Part shown: positions 10,428-18,362 of the stretch, one piece after another
Numbering within the stretch: the first letter of the stretch is position 1
Layout of the letters: every line of letters starts with the position of its first letter
Source of the DNA: an uncultured Candidatus Poseidoniales archaeon
GTDB taxonomy: Archaea; Thermoplasmatota; Poseidoniia; Poseidoniales; Poseidoniaceae
Reading direction: 5' to 3'
Assembly: GCA_905181715.1 (NCBI GenBank)
Contig: CAJIYT010000018.1
Span: 1-51,975, forward strand
Length of the DNA stretch: 51,975 bases
Notes under the pieces: model-generated
What the model was told of the DNA's origin: nothing
Databases searched by the model: none
The model's input: only the letters and a program-made list of their open reading frames with translations
Program-made: the position numbers and the translations under genes

Positions 10428-11297
10428 TCATTTTGTGATGAATGGTATTGGAGATTCAAAACGAACCGGATCTTCATTTTCCGGATGAATGAATTCCAAG
10501 CTGCTTGCATGAAGGAATAACCGCCCAGGTTCTTCATCAGAACCATGTTTTTCATCGCCAACTACAGGGCAACCTAATTCTCGCATCGCCATTCGTATTT
10601 GGTGGCGCCTGCCTGTTTCGATAACAATGTGGATCAACGAATGATAATCGTCGAAGTCTTCAACCCGCCAATGGGTGATTGCTTCTTTAGCTGCTTTGAT
10701 TGATTTTTTGCTTTTATTGACTCTAAGGTTTCGATCTTCTAGCAAATACATCGTTGAAGTGCCTTGGTTTTTTTCTGGTTTTCCTTGGACTAATGCGTGG
10801 TATGTCCTCTGAATACTACGATCGACAAATTGCTCTTGCAATGCTTCCTTTTGCCATTTTCCCTTGGCTAGAATCATAATACCTGACGTCTCTCTATCAA
10901 GCCGGTGAACAATATGGCACCAAGCACTACTATCCTCTTCCCTAACATAATTAATACAGCGAGAATGTAAGGTGTCTGGCTCCATTCTATCTGTTGCAAC
11001 AGATAGTAACCCTTCGGGTTTACTAACAACCAAAAGGTGATCGTCCTCGTGAATTATTTTTAGTTTTCTGGCAGATTTTTTCTTTGCTCTTGGGGGTGGA
11101 TTATCTTCTAATGCTCTAGATTTGCTAACCATTTCTATTATTTGTCCTGCTTCGACTTCAAGTTGGGCTTTGTGTACAACTACTCCGTCTACGAGAATTC
11201 TTCCGTCTGTTAACATTTTACGGATTTTTCTTCGTGACGAGTTCTCAAACATCACCGAAAGAAGTTCTAGGAGGGGGGTGTTCTTCTCTACTTTCAT
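10428..11297 (-). CDS. RluA-family pseudouridine synthase with S4 domain
   Basis: 289 aa. An N-terminal S4 RNA-binding domain (SSRRKIRKMLTDGRILVDG) is followed by the RluA catalytic domain with the active-site HRLDRETSG, whose Asp attacks uridine, and a C-terminal RRHQIRMAMRELGCPVVGD motif. It isomerises uridine in rRNA or tRNA; the exact site cannot be assigned. The S4 plus RluA layout is typical of bacterial RluC/RluD-type enzymes, so transfer from bacteria is likely. It lies 9 bp after moeA with GAGG upstream, in the moeA-rluA-uvrA run. Confidence 0.9.
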   Translation of the reverse strand: MKVEKNTPLLELLSVMFENSSRRKIRKMLTDGRILVDGVVVHKAQLEVEAGQIIEMVSKSRALEDNPPPRAKKKSARKLKIIHEDDHLLVVSKPEGLLSVATDRMEPDTLHSRCINYVREEDSSAWCHIVHRLDRETSGIMILAKGKWQKEALQEQFVDRSIQRTYHALVQGKPEKNQGTSTMYLLEDRNLRVNKSKKSIKAAKEAITHWRVEDFDDYHSLIHIVIETGRRHQIRMAMRELGCPVVGDEKHGSDEEPGRLFLHASSLEFIHPENEDPVRFESPIPFITK

Positions 11298-11306
11298 ATT
11301 ATAGCC

Positions 11307-12512
11307 TCATAGTAAAATTACTTCTATTGTTTCGCCTATATTGCCGCTTTGTCCTGGTTTTAGTAACGTCAATGCGTCTGCGCTGGCAAGGCTTTCGATA
11401 TTTCCCGATCCTTGATGGCGCGGTTGTCTTGCTTCTAATCCTTCTTCTGAAGGGGTTATTGTTACTCTTCTGAGCGTAAGGCAATCGTTTGTTGATTTTA
11501 CTTGATCAATTAGTTTTGCTTTGGTTATTGTTGGGGTTGGTCCATCAGCCCCTGTCGCATAAATTAGCCAAGGGGCTACTATCATTCGGAATACGACATG
11601 GCTACTAACTGGATTTCCAGGTAAGCCAAATATAGGCGTATCTTTCCATTCTCCGAATAGTGGAGGTGAGCCTGGTCTTATTTTTACTCGCCAGAATTTC
11701 ATTCGGCCCTCTTCTTCCATTATTTTCCTAACCAAGTCCCATTCTCCCATTGAAACCCCGCCTGATGTTAAGATTAAATCACATTCTTTTGCAGCAATAT
11801 CAAGGGTTTTTCTTAGGCCATCAAGGTTGTCTTCGACTTTGGAGTATCTGATGGGTTCGTGCCCCATCATTTTGACCAAACCAGATAGCCCAAATGCATT
11901 TGATTCGTATATTTCCCCAGGAAGTAATTCCTCTCCCGGAGATTTTAATTCGTCCCCAGTAGATATAATCGCTATTTTAAGTTGTTTTTGGACCTTTATT
12001 TGCCAGTGCCCCATAGTTGCACAAAGACCCACTCTAGAAGGAGATAGTAGGGATCCTTGGCTCAATGCCTCCTTCCCTATCTGTAAATTCTCACCTTGTT
12101 TGCGAATGAAATGTCTTTTTCCTTCTATTTGAATTCTTATCGAATCTGATTTTACCTCACAGTGTTCGATGGGGATGATTGCATCTGCTCCAGGGGGCAT
12201 GGGTGCGCCTGTCATTATTTGAATCGCATTTCCGCTAACTAGGGTAGGGAGGGTTGTGGTTCCTCTTGCTTGAACCACAGCTGAAATGTTTAATTCTGTG
12301 GGGGGTGATGTTGTATCTGAATGTAATACTGCATACCCATCCATGGCCGAGTTATCGAAAGGGGGATCGTCGACCTTTGCACTTAGGCCTTCAAAGAGAA
12401 TTCTACCATGGGCATTATCCAAATCAACTACTTCTGATTCAAGATTAAGTCCTACTGTTTTTGTAATAAGAAGCGCCTCTTCCAAGGAAATGAAATAAGG
12501 TACTTCAGCCAC
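11307..12512 (-). CDS. moeA: Molybdopterin molybdotransferase MoeA
   Basis: 401 aa, the usual length. Family motifs are in order: FDNSAMDGYA near residue 54, MTGAPMPPGAD, the MoCF-binding fold with ISTGDEL and TSGGVSMGEWD, FGLPGNPVSSHVVF, and a C-terminal beta-barrel domain IV. MoeA inserts molybdate or tungstate into adenylylated molybdopterin. It is divergent from a tungstate-type ABC transporter with a 77-bp gap, so metal import and insertion are genetically linked; tungsten cofactor is as plausible as molybdenum. Confidence 0.94.
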   Translation of the reverse strand: MAEVPYFISLEEALLITKTVGLNLESEVVDLDNAHGRILFEGLSAKVDDPPFDNSAMDGYAVLHSDTTSPPTELNISAVVQARGTTTLPTLVSGNAIQIMTGAPMPPGADAIIPIEHCEVKSDSIRIQIEGKRHFIRKQGENLQIGKEALSQGSLLSPSRVGLCATMGHWQIKVQKQLKIAIISTGDELKSPGEELLPGEIYESNAFGLSGLVKMMGHEPIRYSKVEDNLDGLRKTLDIAAKECDLILTSGGVSMGEWDLVRKIMEEEGRMKFWRVKIRPGSPPLFGEWKDTPIFGLPGNPVSSHVVFRMIVAPWLIYATGADGPTPTITKAKLIDQVKSTNDCLTLRRVTITPSEEGLEARQPRHQGSGNIESLASADALTLLKPGQSGNIGETIEVILL

Positions 12513-12551
12513 ACTTGGGCGATAGGTCGTCTCTGTTTGAGGGTGTGGGTC

Positions 12552-12590
12552 ATCGATAAGATTGATATGTTAATCTCTATCGTATCGATA
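12552..12590. promoter_or_regulatory. Candidate operator with repeated ATCGATA in the moeA/tungstate transporter gap
   Basis: The 77-bp divergent gap holds ATCGATA near 12552 and again at 12584-12590, abutting the transporter start codon, plus an intermediate GATTGATATG and CTATCGTATCGAT. ATCGAT is itself palindromic. The spacing would suit a metal-responsive regulator shared by both genes, but no regulator gene is adjacent and the match could be chance. Confidence 0.25.
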
Positions 12591-13900
12591 TGAATCTATG
12601 GCAGGATGTCTTTACATCGCTGTTGGTATCTGGTTCTGCCACTATTATTGCGTTGATTATCGGTTTACCTCTTGCATCCATTTGTGCGAGAAATGAATTC
12701 GCATTTAAGAGAACTTTGTTAACTGTTATCAGAGCGATGTACGGTTTGCCTCCTGTTGTTGTTGGTGTTGCTGTATACCTGATGTTTTCGAAACAGGGAA
12801 TCTTTAGTGGATTAGAATTACTATTCACTATACAGGGGATGATAGTTGCTCAGTCCTTGTTGATTCTTCCTTTGGTATGGGGTGTTTCGTGGACTTCGAT
12901 GGCTGCAATACCAAAAGAGGTTCTTGAAACATACAAGATGATAGGGGTTTCTCGCCCAGAGGTTATTACTCATTTAATGGAAGCTAGAAAGGGTGTTAGT
13001 GGTGCGGTTATGCTGGCGTTTGGAAGAGCCATTGCTGAAGTCGGTGCTGTGATGATCGTTGGTGGTAATATCGCTGGTCATACAAGAACATTGACTACAA
13101 GTATTGTTCTTGAAACTCAACAGGGGCGACTTGAACAGGGTCTTCTTTTGGGTCTGGTATTACTGGGAATTGCAATGATTGCTTCGTTGGTTATCTTAGC
13201 AATTGAAGATGGTTGGATGAAAAGTAAAAGAAAAATTGTTGTTGCGAAGGAGCCTGTGTTTGCAAACAAAAGAACAAATTCAATATCTTGTGATAATATA
13301 GGTCTTTCTTTTGATGGTAAGGAAATAATTACAGATTTCAATCTGCAGCTAAAGGGCGGCGAATGTGTCGCTATTCTCGGCGCTTCGGGCTCTGGAAAAA
13401 CCAGTCTATTACGTATGGTTTCTAGTTTGCAAACGCAATCGGTAGGTGAAATTACTAGAACTGGTAAAATATTGATGATTCACCAACAGCCTGTAGTGAT
13501 GCAGGGTGATTTAATCGATAATTTGTGTTACTCTGGGATTGGTGATGATGAGGCTTTTTGGTGGTTGGGTAAAGTTGGTATTGAGGAATATTATGAAAGG
13601 TTACCAAATACATTATCTGGTGGTGAAAGGCAAAGATTGGCTGTAGTTAGGGGTTTAGCCAGCCAACCTGATGTTTTGGTTCTTGACGAATTTACATCAA
13701 ATTTAGATGGACCGAATGTTTCGGTATTAGAAGATTTAATCAAAAATCACACTGATTTAGGTGGGTCTGTGTTGATGGCAACTCATAACCCATTCCAAGC
13801 AAAAAGAATTGCTGATCGTTATTTGATAATAGAAAATGGGTGTTTGATTGCTGAAGATCAAGCAGATCCTGCGTTACTAGATGGTACCTGGTTGGGTTGA
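12590..13900 (+). CDS. Tungstate ABC transporter, permease-ATPase fusion (TupB-TupC)
   Basis: 436 aa in one frame. Residues 1 to about 210 are a multi-helix TupB/ModB-type permease with the coupling-helix region FGRAIAEVGAVMIVGGNI. Residues from about 225 are a compact ABC ATPase: Walker A GASGSGKTS near 264, signature LSGGERQRLAV near 342, and Walker B VLVLDEFTSNLD. Permease and ATPase are normally separate proteins, so the fusion is notable. The TupB-like permease, the convergent TupA-like binding protein and the divergent moeA all point to tungstate (or molybdate) import for molybdopterin-type cofactors. The 3' end overlaps tupA by 43 bp on the opposite strand. Confidence 0.88.
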   Translation: MNLWQDVFTSLLVSGSATIIALIIGLPLASICARNEFAFKRTLLTVIRAMYGLPPVVVGVAVYLMFSKQGIFSGLELLFTIQGMIVAQSLLILPLVWGVSWTSMAAIPKEVLETYKMIGVSRPEVITHLMEARKGVSGAVMLAFGRAIAEVGAVMIVGGNIAGHTRTLTTSIVLETQQGRLEQGLLLGLVLLGIAMIASLVILAIEDGWMKSKRKIVVAKEPVFANKRTNSISCDNIGLSFDGKEIITDFNLQLKGGECVAILGASGSGKTSLLRMVSSLQTQSVGEITRTGKILMIHQQPVVMQGDLIDNLCYSGIGDDEAFWWLGKVGIEEYYERLPNTLSGGERQRLAVVRGLASQPDVLVLDEFTSNLDGPNVSVLEDLIKNHTDLGGSVLMATHNPFQAKRIADRYLIIENGCLIAEDQADPALLDGTWLG

Positions 13901-14694
13901 CCTGCGAAGAATAAAGATTTTTCAGCAATAGTATACTCAGATATCAATAATTGTATCTCTTGTGAAAGTAAAAAGTTTTCAAACTTTTCAGCTAGATCTG
14001 ACTTTTTAGTTTGGGATAATTGAATAATGCTATATGGATTAATAGTAAGAGAATCGTTGAATGTCGATGCTATTAAGTCAGTAGTTTGTTTTTGATGATA
14101 ATATGTACCTGCATCTGATAATGTGAAGCAATTTAATTCGTCAGCCATGTTTAGAGCAACCCCCATTCCATTCCCGATGGAAATAAAATTATTATTAATT
14201 GGGTGTATTCCCAAATCATCTTCGATTAATTCGAGGTTGGTTTGTTGCCATATTTCTTGTTCTTTGATGTGTGTTCCTGATTCGTCCCCTCTTGAAATAA
14301 AACAACTATCGATTGCTGTCTTGAAGGCATTTGAAATATTATTATTATTTGAAATATCAACAGGACCTATGAGAATGAATCTATTCCAAGCAAATGTCAC
14401 ACGTGATTTACCATGACCGTCTTCGATGAATGAAATCTCTTTTTCAGGGGCATGGACAATCAATAGATCTGCGTCTCCATTTTGGCCAAGACGAAGTGCT
14501 GCTCCGGTCCCAACCGCTACTACTTTGACTTCAACATTATACCTATCATTGAATATTGGAATTATTGTACCTAGAAGTCCTGAATCTCGCATTGATGTTG
14601 TTGTTGCAAGTATCAAATCATCCTCTTCGGATTCTTGTGGTATGGTGCAACCAGGAACAATCAATAATATACACAATAAAATTATTTTAATCAT
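13858..14694 (-). CDS. tupA: Tungstate-binding lipoprotein TupA-like
   Basis: 278 aa. The N-terminus is a hydrophobic signal with lipobox IVPGC, giving a membrane-anchored extracytoplasmic lipoprotein. The mature protein begins ILATTTSMRDSGLL, the TTTS-x-x-DSGLL signature of TupA, and continues with VVAVGTGAALRLGQNGDADLL and ISRGDESGTHIKE, all anion-binding loops of the family. It should deliver oxyanion to the fused permease-ATPase, although the two genes are convergent and overlap by 43 bp at their 3' ends, so they cannot share one mRNA. It starts 4 bp after a zinc-ribbon gene. Confidence 0.9.
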   Translation of the reverse strand: MIKIILLCILLIVPGCTIPQESEEDDLILATTTSMRDSGLLGTIIPIFNDRYNVEVKVVAVGTGAALRLGQNGDADLLIVHAPEKEISFIEDGHGKSRVTFAWNRFILIGPVDISNNNNISNAFKTAIDSCFISRGDESGTHIKEQEIWQQTNLELIEDDLGIHPINNNFISIGNGMGVALNMADELNCFTLSDAGTYYHQKQTTDLIASTFNDSLTINPYSIIQLSQTKKSDLAEKFENFLLSQEIQLLISEYTIAEKSLFFAGQPNQVPSSNAGSA

Positions 14695-14698
14695 GTAA

Positions 14699-14989
14699 TT
14701 AATCGAACTTTTCTTCGTTTTCGCAGTGGGGGCAGGTGATCGTATAACGTTGTTTATTTGGTTTTTTGACAGACATTATCGAGCCGCACATAGAACATTG
14801 ATGTTTGATCTTTTCTGCTTGTTTGGGTTTGTTTTGAGCTTCATCGCCTAGTGTTCGGCCTACATCTTTAGACCAACCCATGGATTCAGAATATGAATCT
14901 GTTTTCGATATTTTTGAGCTTTTTAATTTTAATCTCAGCTTGCGCTTACGCTTCTTTGTTTTTCCCGGTCGGGGTGCTTTAGTTGCCAT
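14699..14989 (-). CDS. Small basic zinc-ribbon protein, unknown function
   Basis: 96 aa. The first 30 residues are very rich in Lys and Arg. The C-terminal third is a zinc ribbon with two knuckles, CSMCGS and CPHCEN, separated by about 18 residues. This combination suggests an RNA- or DNA-associated protein of the translation or transcription apparatus, but no specific family was recognised. It sits 4 bp upstream of tupA on the same strand, so co-transcription is likely although a functional tie to tungstate is not evident. Confidence 0.7.
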   Translation of the reverse strand: MATKAPRPGKTKKRKRKLRLKLKSSKISKTDSYSESMGWSKDVGRTLGDEAQNKPKQAEKIKHQCSMCGSIMSVKKPNKQRYTITCPHCENEEKFD

Positions 14990-15043
14990 AGGAACGACTC
15001 TCCCTTAACGCCTCTCTATTCAATGGCTTCGGCTCTGGGAATC

Positions 15044-16363
15044 TCATAAGATACCGGGTATACCATTTATTGGCATGTGAACTTCATGGCCATTCCTCTC
15101 TAATTCTTCAGCAAGAGGTGGTCTTGCTTGTTGTGCATCTGTGTGGTATATTACGACTTTTTCTGCATTACATTTGGATGTGAAGTCTACGATTTCATCG
15201 TGACCTGCGTGGGTTGAAAAGGAAAACTGATCAATTGGTAAATCTATTTTTACTTTATCATTCCATATTTTTATTCTTGAATCATCTAGTAATTCTCGAC
15301 CACCAGAACCACTCGCTTGATATCCTGTTAGGAGAATTGCATTTTTTGGATCGTCTCGTAATCGATTAAGATACCAAATAGATGGTCCGCCTTCAAGCAT
15401 TCCTGATGTAGTAACGATACAGTCAGAATTCAATGCTTTTTTCTTATCTGACTTGGATGATACTTGTTTAGCCCACCTCCATGCTGATTCTAACCCTTGA
15501 GGATCACGAAGCATTTCTGGGTGTGATAGTTGTAATTTTGCAATTCTCTTACCCATACCATCGACATGGATATCAAGTTCGGGTAATCTTTGATGTAATA
15601 ACATCACAACGTCTTGGGTTCTACCGTTTGCAAAAGCTGGAATTAATGCTGTTCCACCTGCATCCGTTACTTCTACAACCCTACTGATGAATCTTTGAAT
15701 TTCTTTTTCTTTATCTGGGTGATTTCTACCACCATAAGTTCCTTCGATAAATAATACATCTGTATCTTGTGGTTTTGCCCCGGTGGTTAACATTGAGTCT
15801 CTGGTATCAAAATCACCTGTAAACATAACTTTGCCGTTATCTGTTTCGATATGTAGCATTGCCGCTCCAGGTATATGTCCGGCTTTTTCCAACTTTAATT
15901 TCCAGTCATCGATTTCCCATGGCGTTGAAAAATCATGAGTTACCCATGATTCGATAGCGCCATCGATATCCCTCTTATCCCATGCTAATGGATATCCTTC
16001 GATTTTACTAACTTTATAGCAATCATGCCACATCATTTCAGATATTGCAGCTGTGAGAACCGTTCCATGTAATTTTGTTCTATATTGGGAACATAACCAA
16101 GGTGCCATTCCTAAATGATCTATATGTGAGTGGGTTATTACTGCATTTTTAATCATTGGAGATTCTGCTGGATATTTAGGTGGGTTTGTAGGAGCTAATC
16201 CATAATCTAACAATATTTTATTGTTTGAAGGATCTTCTAGTAAACAAGCAACATTGCCTACTTCATTACCCCCTCCTAGGAAATTATATCTTAGTCCATC
16301 CGCTGGTGGTTCCTCTGGATGATTACTCGTGCGACCTGGAGAATAGATAACCATTGGTTTCAT
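15044..16363 (-). CDS. Beta-CASP metallo-beta-lactamase ribonuclease (aCPSF2-like)
   Basis: 439 aa. The metallo-beta-lactamase core shows THSHIDHLG (motif 2), AGHIPGAAM, and FTGDFDTRD; the beta-CASP part shows FIEGTYGG, PAFANGRTQDVV, TTSGMLEGGP, and the terminal VVIYHTDAQ. No N-terminal KH domains are present, which separates it from aCPSF1 and fits aCPSF2 or a related archaeal RNase. Members cleave or 5'-3' degrade RNA with two zinc ions. It is transcribed away from the ferredoxin/lipid operon across the longest intergenic stretch in the window. Confidence 0.88.
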   Translation of the reverse strand: MKPMVIYSPGRTSNHPEEPPADGLRYNFLGGGNEVGNVACLLEDPSNNKILLDYGLAPTNPPKYPAESPMIKNAVITHSHIDHLGMAPWLCSQYRTKLHGTVLTAAISEMMWHDCYKVSKIEGYPLAWDKRDIDGAIESWVTHDFSTPWEIDDWKLKLEKAGHIPGAAMLHIETDNGKVMFTGDFDTRDSMLTTGAKPQDTDVLFIEGTYGGRNHPDKEKEIQRFISRVVEVTDAGGTALIPAFANGRTQDVVMLLHQRLPELDIHVDGMGKRIAKLQLSHPEMLRDPQGLESAWRWAKQVSSKSDKKKALNSDCIVTTSGMLEGGPSIWYLNRLRDDPKNAILLTGYQASGSGGRELLDDSRIKIWNDKVKIDLPIDQFSFSTHAGHDEIVDFTSKCNAEKVVIYHTDAQQARPPLAEELERNGHEVHMPINGIPGIL

Positions 16364-16407
16364 CCAGAAGATAGTAGTTATTGAAGAAGTCCTTTGATTT
16401 ACGCCAT

Positions 16408-16424
16408 ACCCCTATATTTCCACT
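16408..16424 (-). promoter_or_regulatory. Promoter-like box, left arm (AGTGGAAATATAGGGGT on minus)
   Basis: On the minus strand this 17-mer points toward the beta-CASP gene, ending 45 nt upstream of its start codon. GGAAATATAG looks like an archaeal BRE plus TATA element. It matches the plus-strand box at 16565-16581 at 16 of 17 positions. Confidence 0.5.
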
Positions 16425-16564
16425 AGAGATTATATTAGAGGTATATGATTCGAATAATTATAGTGAGGATTAAGAACTGTACAGGACAACAATCAATGGG
16501 TCTTGTTTTCACTTCTTTATTACATTTCATTATCTTATTTCACTTCACCCTAAATTCTACATAC

Positions 16565-16581
16565 AGTGGAAATGTAGGGGT
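16565..16581 (+). promoter_or_regulatory. Promoter-like box, right arm (AGTGGAAATGTAGGGGT on plus)
   Basis: This near-identical copy of the left-arm box is oriented toward the ferredoxin operon, about 150 nt upstream of its start. One base differs (A to G within the TATA-like core). Shared regulation of the two divergent units is the simplest reading; a terminal inverted repeat of a decayed small element is the alternative. Confidence 0.45.
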
Positions 16582-16731
16582 GTAATACAGTATTCTTTTT
16601 TTGACTTGTATATTAGGATTTCATTTCCTCTGCAACAAGAATAAAAATAATTAAGAAAAATCAATTATTTTCCATATGAAAATATTGTTTTCTCCGAAGC
16701 AGCCATTTGTATGATTCTACTGGAGATGTTA

Positions 16732-16935
16732 ATGGCGAGACAAATCAACTCGATTTTTATCGTCGACGAAGATCTTTGTTACGGTTGCGGAGCATGCATT
16801 GCGGTGTGCCCAATCGATGTATTAATTCTCGATGATAGGTTAGCTGTTGTCGATGAAGAAAAATGTAGTCATTGCGAGCACTGTATCCCGGCATGTCCAG
16901 TATTTGCACTCTCAATAAAGGGGGTTCAGGATTGA
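16732..16935 (+). CDS. 2[4Fe-4S] ferredoxin
   Basis: 67 aa from ATG 16732, chosen because GGAG sits 8 nt upstream; an ATG at 16711 would add seven residues. Two cluster motifs are plain: CYGCGACIAVCP and CSHCEHCIPACP, each with the C-x2-C-x2-C-x3-CP pattern for low-potential [4Fe-4S] clusters. Its stop overlaps the TTG start of the FAD protein that follows, and GGGP synthase comes next. In some archaea a ferredoxin gene neighbours geranylgeranyl reductase and donates electrons for lipid hydrogenation, so the same role is inferred here. Confidence 0.88.
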   Translation: MARQINSIFIVDEDLCYGCGACIAVCPIDVLILDDRLAVVDEEKCSHCEHCIPACPVFALSIKGVQD

Positions 16936-17564
16936 TTCAAATCGCAGGAGGAGGATTAACTGGATTATCCTGCGCGTTAGAGTTAATTAATAACGGGCAC
17001 GAAATCGAAATATTCGAAGCAAGACAAGAAATCGGCAACCCGATTAGATCACCAGGATGGATAACCATTGACCTGGGAGAAAAAATAAACAAAGCATCTT
17101 CTGCATCTCTAACTAAACACGGATGGGCATTACGCCGAGAGTGGCTTGAAAAAGCATTAGCGATCGAAGTCGTTGATAAAGGAGGTATTATCCATTTAAA
17201 ACACAACGTGAAACAACCGATAAATGCAATCGATTGTCTTGGTAACAAAACACAAACACCAGGTTGGCCCGGGAAAGCAGACATTCTACAAAATAAGAAA
17301 GAATTGACTCCATGGGTTGGAGGAATTGTTATCGAAGAAGATTTACCAGAGACCTACACTATCAATACAATAGAAGAAAATAAATTATGTCTACAACGCG
17401 GTGACGGATTAATTGAATGCTGGGAAAGAAATTCTTTTTCAACCAACCCCGAAAAAGGATGGCTTGAATTGATGAACGGTGACCACCCGCGTGATGTTAT
17501 GGGTTTATGCGGCGATCACGCCATCAATCTTGGTAAAAAATTAGCTTTAGAGGTGAAAGTATGA
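16932..17564 (+). CDS. Short FAD-binding protein related to geranylgeranyl reductases
   Basis: About 210 aa if started at TTG 16932, which overlaps the ferredoxin stop (TTGA) and leads directly into the dinucleotide-binding motif IQIAGGGLTGLSCALEL; a longer ATG version from 16872 would lie inside the ferredoxin gene in another frame. The first 45 residues are a clear Rossmann GxGxxG fold ending in an acidic strand (EIFEAR). The remainder keeps a late GLCGDHAINLGKKLAL segment, a possible remnant of the GGR/PHBH-type GDAA region. At roughly half the length of normal geranylgeranyl reductase the substrate domain is largely absent. The frame is intact and overlaps both neighbours, so it seems a real gene rather than a decaying copy. 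Confidence 0.75.
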   Translation: MIQIAGGGLTGLSCALELINNGHEIEIFEARQEIGNPIRSPGWITIDLGEKINKASSASLTKHGWALRREWLEKALAIEVVDKGGIIHLKHNVKQPINAIDCLGNKTQTPGWPGKADILQNKKELTPWVGGIVIEEDLPETYTINTIEENKLCLQRGDGLIECWERNSFSTNPEKGWLELMNGDHPRDVMGLCGDHAINLGKKLALEVKV

Positions 17565-18361
17565 TTCCAGATGAGGGTTTGCAAGCATATGTTCGTTCAA
17601 ACGGGGAATGTCGCCACATTATTCTTGTAGATCCAGCAGAACAAGAACCAGAAGTGGCAGCAACAAGAGTTCTTATCTCAGTAGAAGAAGGTTCAAAAAT
17701 GATTTTTGTCGGTGGTTCTACCGATACTTCAAACGAAATCGTACATGATACTTGCTTAGCCATCCAAGAAGCTCTGGAATTAAGGGTTTTTGCGGCTAGC
17801 CAAAACCCCGAACAAGATGAAGATAGATGGAAAATTCCAGTTATTTTATTCCCAGGTGGGGCACATGCAATATCACCAGCAGCAGATGGAATAACGTTCA
17901 TGATGCTAATGAATAGTAAATCAAGAAAGTGGTTGGTAGGTGAACAATTACGTGGAGCCCCCCATTTACTAGAATATGGTATAGAGCCAATATCAACAGG
18001 ATATATCGTCTGCCATCCTGGTGGTAAGGTTGGAGAAATAGGCGAAGCGGAATTAATAATGAGCGGCGAAACATCTTTAGTAAAAAATTATGCAATAACT
18101 GCCAAAATGTACGGGATGTCTACTATTTATCTCGAAGCAGGAAGTGGAGCCGAATCACCTGTTTCGAAAGATATTATAGAAAAAGCAGCAGAAATAACCG
18201 GTTTAACTGTAATAGTAGGCGGAGGAATCAGAGATGCCAAATCAGCAGCAACAGCAGCTATTGCTGGTGCAGATTGGATAGTTACAGGAACAGTAACAGA
18301 GGAATTATCTGATAACAATCAACTAAGACAATTAATGAGAGAAATAATCACAGCGATTTAA
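17561..18361 (+). CDS. Geranylgeranylglyceryl phosphate synthase
   Basis: 266 aa; its ATG overlaps the previous stop by four bases (ATGA). Family landmarks of this TIM-barrel prenyltransferase are visible: ILVDPAEQEP (phosphate site), MIFVGGSTDTS, FPGGAHAISPAADGITFMM, NSKSRKWLVGEQ, YLEAGSGAESPVS and VGGGIRDAKSA. It joins geranylgeranyl diphosphate to glycerol-1-phosphate, the first committed step of archaeal ether lipids. Clustering with a ferredoxin and a GGR-like flavoprotein suggests a lipid synthesis and saturation operon. Confidence 0.94.
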   Translation: MIPDEGLQAYVRSNGECRHIILVDPAEQEPEVAATRVLISVEEGSKMIFVGGSTDTSNEIVHDTCLAIQEALELRVFAASQNPEQDEDRWKIPVILFPGGAHAISPAADGITFMMLMNSKSRKWLVGEQLRGAPHLLEYGIEPISTGYIVCHPGGKVGEIGEAELIMSGETSLVKNYAITAKMYGMSTIYLEAGSGAESPVSKDIIEKAAEITGLTVIVGGGIRDAKSAATAAIAGADWIVTGTVTEELSDNNQLRQLMREIITAI

Positions 18362-18362
18362 T

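Larger units (their letters stand above)
16364..16731. other. Long divergent intergenic region (368 bp)
   Basis: This AT-rich stretch separates the beta-CASP nuclease (minus) from the ferredoxin operon (plus). No convincing ORF, tRNA or structured RNA was seen. It holds a near-perfect 17-bp inverted pair (16408-16424 and 16565-16581), several A/T tracts that could be TATA boxes, and a T-rich run around 16596. Confidence 0.6.

Noticed and set aside
16408..16581. Miniature inverted-repeat transposable element bounded by the 17-bp boxes
   Set aside because: No target-site duplication is visible at the flanks and both boxes resemble promoter elements, so regulation is the preferred reading.
16932..17564. 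Pseudogene interpretation of the short flavoprotein
   Set aside because: The frame is intact, overlaps both neighbours in the manner of coupled genes, and shows no internal stop or remnant sequence.
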